This document shows positions 59,560 through 64,000 of a stretch of 64,000 bases of DNA, piece by piece. Numbering within the stretch: position 1 is the first letter of the stretch; the number at the start of each line of letters is the position of its first letter. The stretch comes from Saxidomus purpurata (taxonomy: Eukaryota; Mollusca; Bivalvia; Venerida; Veneridae). Both the position numbers and the translations under genes were made by a program. The stretch is from positions 2,957,357-3,021,356 of the forward strand of contig JAFMSR010000019.1 of NCBI GenBank assembly GCA_022818135.1. Direction: 5' to 3'. Under the pieces are notes generated by a model that saw only the letters and a program-made list of their open reading frames with translations, did no database searches and was not told the DNA's origin.

Positions 59560-60007
59560 AGCAAATTTTTATACCTAACTGAAAGTCGAAAATGATAGTC
59601 CGAGGGGCCGGGGCAGTGTTTTTAATACCCCCTCGATTCTACCACCTCGTAAACATATAATTTTACTTCCTGTCATATCATTTAGGATAATATTTGTTTT
59701 TATTTTCTGTTGGCTCTTAAAATAGAATAATAGCCGAAGTGGAACAAGACGTCCGAATACTTCATTCAAGAAAATTGACTATGTCTTCAAAACGAGGTTA
59801 TATCGTGTATTTTCAAGTGGAAAGTTATTTGTAATGACTTGGTACAGTCAAACGGAAGATCGTGCTATTTCTTTTGAAAAGGCCGAACGAAATTCCGATT
59901 GTTGGTACAGTCCGTCGTAATGGTAGTAACAAGTTGGCTGTTTAAAAATAGCATCCAATGGTTATCATACAATAAAGTAGTTTACATTTGTAATATGCTC
60001 TTCCTTT
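59560..60007. other. Spacer in copy B
   Basis: No gene or repeat recognised; probably intron or upstream flank of the minus-strand RING gene. Confidence 0.4.
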
Positions 60008-61054
60008 GCCCTGTTTCCTGTGCCGTTGCGGTACTTGGTGACCTTAAACATTCAAGATGGCGACCAAGCTGACCGATTTGAACATCTTCGTTAGGTCAAC
60101 ATTCCCATACATCATCCCGACTTCAGTTCCAACTGCACCGCTTCCTGAAAGTCTATGAGACTACCTGCAAGTGTCGCAGACCATTGCAACCGAGTTCGAA
60201 CCTCTTACACCGAAAAGGCTAAAAAAAAGCCGTGTGCTGCACTCCAGACCATAACGTACCCGGCGATCCATTAAAGACTACAGAAGACCCAAAGCATTTG
60301 AACGGGTCTGCGACACTTTCCGGCACAGGAAGCGGTGCCATAGAAATAAATTCGTCCATAACATCCTGGTTCCATCCTAGGTCATTTGCACCGGTCTGCG
60401 ACACTTTCAGGAAGACCCGTAGACTTTCAGGAGGCGGTGCCAAACGAGTTTTACCTCCCTTAAATATTCCTTAAAGGTAATTTTCCGTTAACATTGGTCT
60501 GCGACACTTTCGCGAAGACTCACAGACGTTCAGTAGGCGTAGCCAAAATAATTTACCTCCCTTAGATATTCCTAAAAGGTTAGAATCGTTTTGCATTGGT
60601 CGGCGACACTTTCAGGATGACTCGCATACTTTCAGGAGGCAGTGCCGAACGATTTTACCTCCCTTAGATATTCCTGGCAGGTAATTATCCATTTCCACTG
60701 GTCTGTGACACTTTCAGGAAGACTCGCAGACTTCAAGGAAGCGGTGCCAATGTAAAAAACCTCATTCATACCATCCGATTCCATCTTAGGTCATTTGCAC
60801 CAGTCTGCGACACTTTAAGAAGACTCGCAGACTTTCAGGAGGCGGTGCCAAACGAGTTTCACCTTTTTACATATTCCTTAAAGGTTCAAATCCGGTTGCA
60901 TTGGTCTGCGACACTGTCAGGAAGATTAGCAAACTTTCCGGAAGCGGTGCCAATGGACATAAAGTCGGGATGATGGATGGGATTGTTGACCTAACGTAGA
61001 TGTTTAAATTAAGGTCACCAAGTACAGCAACGGCACCGGAACAGGAAACAGGGC
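60008..61054. mobile_element. Second fold-back element with inverted termini and internal satellite
   Basis: The left end (60,008-60,124, starting 'gccctgtttcctgtgccgtt') and right end (about 60,957-61,054) are inverted copies over roughly 100-115 bp, sharing 'gtacttggtgacctt', 'gttaggtcaaca' and 'catcatcccgactt'. Inside are one inverted unit (60,133-60,190) and seven direct units of about 100 bp. No transposase is present. Sequence unrelated to the element at 41,658-44,096. Confidence 0.82.
60300..60950. repeat. Satellite of about 100 bp, seven units
   Basis: 'ggtctgcgacactttcagga' recurs at about 60,306, 60,392, 60,497, 60,598, 60,697, 60,800 and 60,901, each followed by 'gactcgcagac' and 'ggaggcggtgcc'. 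'tctgcga' and 'tcgcaga' give each unit a small hairpin. Units differ at several positions, so the array is older than the 251-bp one. Confidence 0.92.
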
Positions 61055-61430
61055 GAATACAGGGTATACTATACTACTCATGAACATATCAAAAGATTAA
61101 TGATGACTCTGTAAGTTCACTTGTTTGGAATTTAAACCATATTTGGGCGAGAATAAATCCCGTGAGAAAAGTTGATGCTGAGATAATACTCCATTCTTAT
61201 ATGAAATGAAGATTAAAGCAAAATATACTGTAGCAAGACCATAAACATTCAGTCAAGCGTACAGACAGACGGACGAACTGACGGACAGAGAGTTGTTCAC
61301 AATAGTATAGGTTCCGGGGTTCGAGCTCTGGGCTGACGTCATTCAGCGAAAAGAGCAGGTTTCTACCATTTAGTTGTAGATATTTTAATCAAAATTATGT
61401 TTTAACTGTTTATAACTCGATATACAACCA

Positions 61431-61800
61431 CCAGGGCGGGGTCAGTTTTGACAACGGCCATGCTTTGAGCAAAATTTGGATAGATCTACAAGACAATCCT
61501 AAATACTAAATTTCTAAGCTCTATGTATTGTGGTTTTGGAGATAAAGAATTTAAAGATATTCATAAGTAATGTAAGTCAATGGTTAACAAGTGACCCCCA
61601 ATGGGTGTTGTCAATTTTGACCGAAGGGGGCATGATTTAAACAAACTTTGTAGAGATCCACTAGACAATGTCACATACCAAATACCTAAGCTCTATACCT
61701 TGTGGTTTTGGAGAACAGGTCTTTTTAAAGGTTTCACTGTCTATGTAAAACAAGTGACCCCTGGCAGTGCTGATATTGACCATAGGGGTACGGTTTGAAA
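61431..61800. repeat. Dispersed 'gtcaattttgacc' repeat, interrupted by a SINE
   Basis: Units with 'gtgacccc', 'gtcaattttgacc' and 'gtagagatccactagacaat'. The series resumes at 62,068 ('gctagaggtccaccagaaa'), so the SINE appears to have inserted into it. The 65-codon ORF here is a by-product. Confidence 0.7.
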
Positions 61801-61812
61801 ATTCTTGGTAAA

Positions 61813-62066
61813 GTCCGCCTCCGTGGTCGGGTGGTTAGAGTCGCTGACTTGAAATTACTGTAACCCCTCATAGATTGAGGGTCATGGGTTCGAGCATTGC
61901 GTCCGACCATGTCTCTTTATTTGAGAAATTTGGGAGTTTCTAACGAAGGATAGGAGTTAAGTACCGGTTCTTCCCAGGAACGCGGGTTAGTTTAACTGCT
62001 CGCCTGTTAAAATGACCATAATACGGTTGGAACGGGCGTTAAACTCCTACGACAACAACAAAAATA
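61813..62066 (+). mobile_element. tRNA-derived SINE
   Basis: The head has an RNA polymerase III A-box-like 'tggtcgggtggttagagtcg' and a B box 'gggttcgagcat' 61 bases later. The body has a 'gttaagtaccggttcttccc' block and the tail 'gcgttaaactcctacgacaa'. The B box matches tRNA consensus well; the spacing and extra bases show it is not a functional tRNA gene. The insertion lies within the surrounding dispersed repeat. Confidence 0.75.
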
Positions 62067-62764
62067 GCTAGAGGTCCACCAGAAAATTAAACATACCGAA
62101 CATATAAGCTCTAGAACTTACGTTCTAGATGGAATGGCATTTTTTGAATAAAATTTATAGAGGGTCATGTCAGCAAAAACCCTGCCAAGTTTCATTTACA
62201 TTGTCATTGTGGTTTCAGAGGAGATGTTATTTGAAGCAAACGTGAACGACGGACAAACGGACATACAACCATCCTAAAAGCTCACCATGAGCTTAAAAAT
62301 ACCCCAGTTTTCCCACTAACTCGAAGCGCATTTAAGTGACAACATTTTTCTCGTATACAAATACTTACTAAACACAGTTCCTTAAAATGTTAAAAAATGA
62401 ATATAAATTCAAATAACTTACACAACGCTTCATATCCAGAAACCATTTTCCTTTGTCAATTCTTTTACTAAATTTAAAAAAATCCAAGAAATTAAGGATT
62501 TTGTAGTTTTTGGTCTAATTTCTGTGCTGAAAAGAGTGCAAATGAAAATAGTCAGAGTATCGGTCGAGTAAAATGCAGAAGTATGGAAAGCCTCGACAGT
62601 CTTATTTTTAAGAATGCTATTCGTTTTACTACTGAATTTTACATTTGTGTTTTCTTTGTTCGTATTACACAACACTCTTATCATACGGAGAATTGCGGAA
62701 TATAGACGTCGTAACACGACTGAATTGTGTATTATGACGTTAATTCTAATCACGACCAGGGAAG

Positions 62765-62960
62765 ATCCGTGGTAACATATTGGTTAAGTAATCCAATGGT
62801 TGAAGGTTCGACCCCAAGATCAACCACAAAGTAACATAGCTAATGGTCTTTCGGATGACACATTTAACCGAATCGATGTTCCGGTGTTATACATATAAAG
62901 ATTCAAATGTGAATAAGCCTGAAAAGTACACTTTGTTCTAAGTTTTACTTCGTCGTGCAC
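62765..62960 (+). mobile_element. SINE-like element, decayed
   Basis: 'ggtaacatattggttaag' and 'ggttcgacccc' give A-box- and B-box-like motifs. 'ggtctttcggatgacaca' and 'aaccgaatcgatgttccggt' resemble a conserved core often seen in invertebrate SINEs. A more decayed relative lies at 6,180-6,350 in copy A, so it predates the segmental duplication. Confidence 0.5.
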
Positions 62961-63222
62961 CGTGCTTTTCACCAATGTTTTTACAAATACAACACATGTA
63001 TAAAGTATTTTAAAATTTCCAGATATAAAAGTACGGGGATATAGTTTAGATCCAAGACAAAATCGGACTTTCTACTTTCACTATTTCTGAACTTCTCTAT
63101 CGAATGATTTATAGAACTACAGTTTTTGTATCTATCAACCTAAACTCAAAAACGATAACTACTAACTTTCTAAACTGGACTTTTCCATCTTTCAATTTGT
63201 ACACGGTAGTAATGAACCAGAC

Positions 63223-63444
63223 TTGCACACGATGACACACAATGAAGATAACGATAAAACAATTCTTTACAGTCGGATCATAATATGCATTGAGCAAAAA
63301 TGCAGACTCTTTCTTGCCAACAACAGACTAGAGGAAAGGTATAAAAGCTACTATTTTCAGGTATCGTTAATCGGCATCATCATTAAAGGAACTCTAAAAA
63401 TTACAATCCTAGAGACACAAAAAAGTGCACATATATATTTGTGA
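63223..63444 (+). other. Open frame conserved at the protein level with copy A
   Basis: Partner of 6,924-7,148: 'NEDNDKTILYSRIIICIEQK', then 'RLFLANNRLEERYKSYYFQ' and 'VSLIGIIIKG'. Not a recognised family. An acceptor-like 'ctattttcag' sits before 'gtatcgttaatcgg', as in copy A. Confidence 0.3.
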
Positions 63445-63700
63445 TAAAACACATTTTAAAACCCAAAAAACAACTGAAGCGTAGTACATGTACGGTAGAT
63501 CTACATATAAAAAAGATTGAATTTATATAACATTTTAGATTATAGATCTATATCTTAAAGTTCAAAGATGGCCTTTCATTTGTCAGATCTGGGACGAATA
63601 TATACTATTATTGCTCCAGGTCAGATAAAGTTGCCATTTTCAAAAAAGACAGTTTTGGCGTTCCTTACAATTATCCAATTAGAATAACGCATTAAATTAC

Positions 63701-64000
63701 ATTTGTAACCACAAATCTATCAAACTATAATACGATGCAATGAAGCGTTATGTGTATGAGGTAAAAGAAGCCGTTACAATGTTATAGCACTGAAGAAATC
63801 AGCTGACAGTACTAACTTATGTGAATGAAAATTTTTATACCGGGTAGTGTGATTCATTTCTTTTTATTTGTAACTTTACATGACCTTTCGTGTCTTTAAC
63901 TATTATACTTCACAACTTCCCATATTGCATTGGTTGCAAAACCATAACGCTTTGGTTCCTTCGCCTTTGTAATTCTTTATTTAAAACATTGCATATGTAT
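63701..64000. other. End of window, nothing recognised
   Basis: No gene, repeat or RNA is seen. Homology with copy A fades before this point. Confidence 0.4.

Larger units (their letters stand above)
55739..63700. repeat. Segmental duplication, copy B
   Basis: The partner of 1-7,460, in the same orientation. Differences: it lacks the block at 1,146-1,995, carries about 380 extra bases at 57,036-57,415, and in the central gap has a fold-back element and a SINE where copy A has a minisatellite. Confidence 0.9.

Overview
This is an AT-rich, repeat-dense stretch of nuclear DNA from an animal. Genes are split by GT-AG introns, and most of the rest is transposons and satellites. A bivalve mollusc is the best guess. 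The dispersed repeats (phrases such as 'caattttgacc', runs of 'cgtccgtccg', tRNA-headed SINEs), the two-ORF LINEs and an IAP-type RING gene all fit. No species can be named from sequence alone.

Layout. (1) 1-7,460 and 55,739-63,700 are diverged direct copies of one segment. Each carries the terminal RING exon of an IAP-like gene on the minus strand (3,883-4,088 and 59,250-59,455). (2) 7,460-12,280 is intergenic, with strong hairpins, a tandem dimer and dispersed repeats. (3) 12,283 to about 19,250 holds an almost intact L1/Tx1-like LINE on the minus strand: ORF1, a long spacer, and an ORF2 with two one-base frameshifts. (4) About 21,170-27,165 holds a decayed I/Jockey-group LINE, also minus, with a zinc-knuckle ORF1 and an endonuclease-RT-RNase H ORF2. 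(5) 28,680-35,108 is a 2,758-bp unit present 2.33 times. It abuts a second structure (35,109-37,762) with 515-bp direct repeats at its ends. (6) 41,658-44,096 is a fold-back element with terminal inverted repeats around a 251-bp tandem array. (7) 45,283-54,984 holds eleven coding exons of a TTC23-like tetratricopeptide protein on the plus strand. All reading phases agree, giving 486 codons; only the C-terminal exon was not found. (8) 60,008-61,054 is a second, unrelated fold-back element with the same inverted-repeat-plus-satellite plan.

The one clear host gene is the TTC23 homologue, a ciliary protein in vertebrates. Its fourth coding intron contains partial copies of the next exon, each with an in-frame stop at the same codon, beside a transposon-like insertion. 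The other points worth following are the two fold-back satellites, the run of TQT motifs in the second LINE's ORF1 protein, and the tandem units with LTR-like geometry. No prokaryotic features, rRNA genes, intact tRNA genes or CRISPR arrays were seen.
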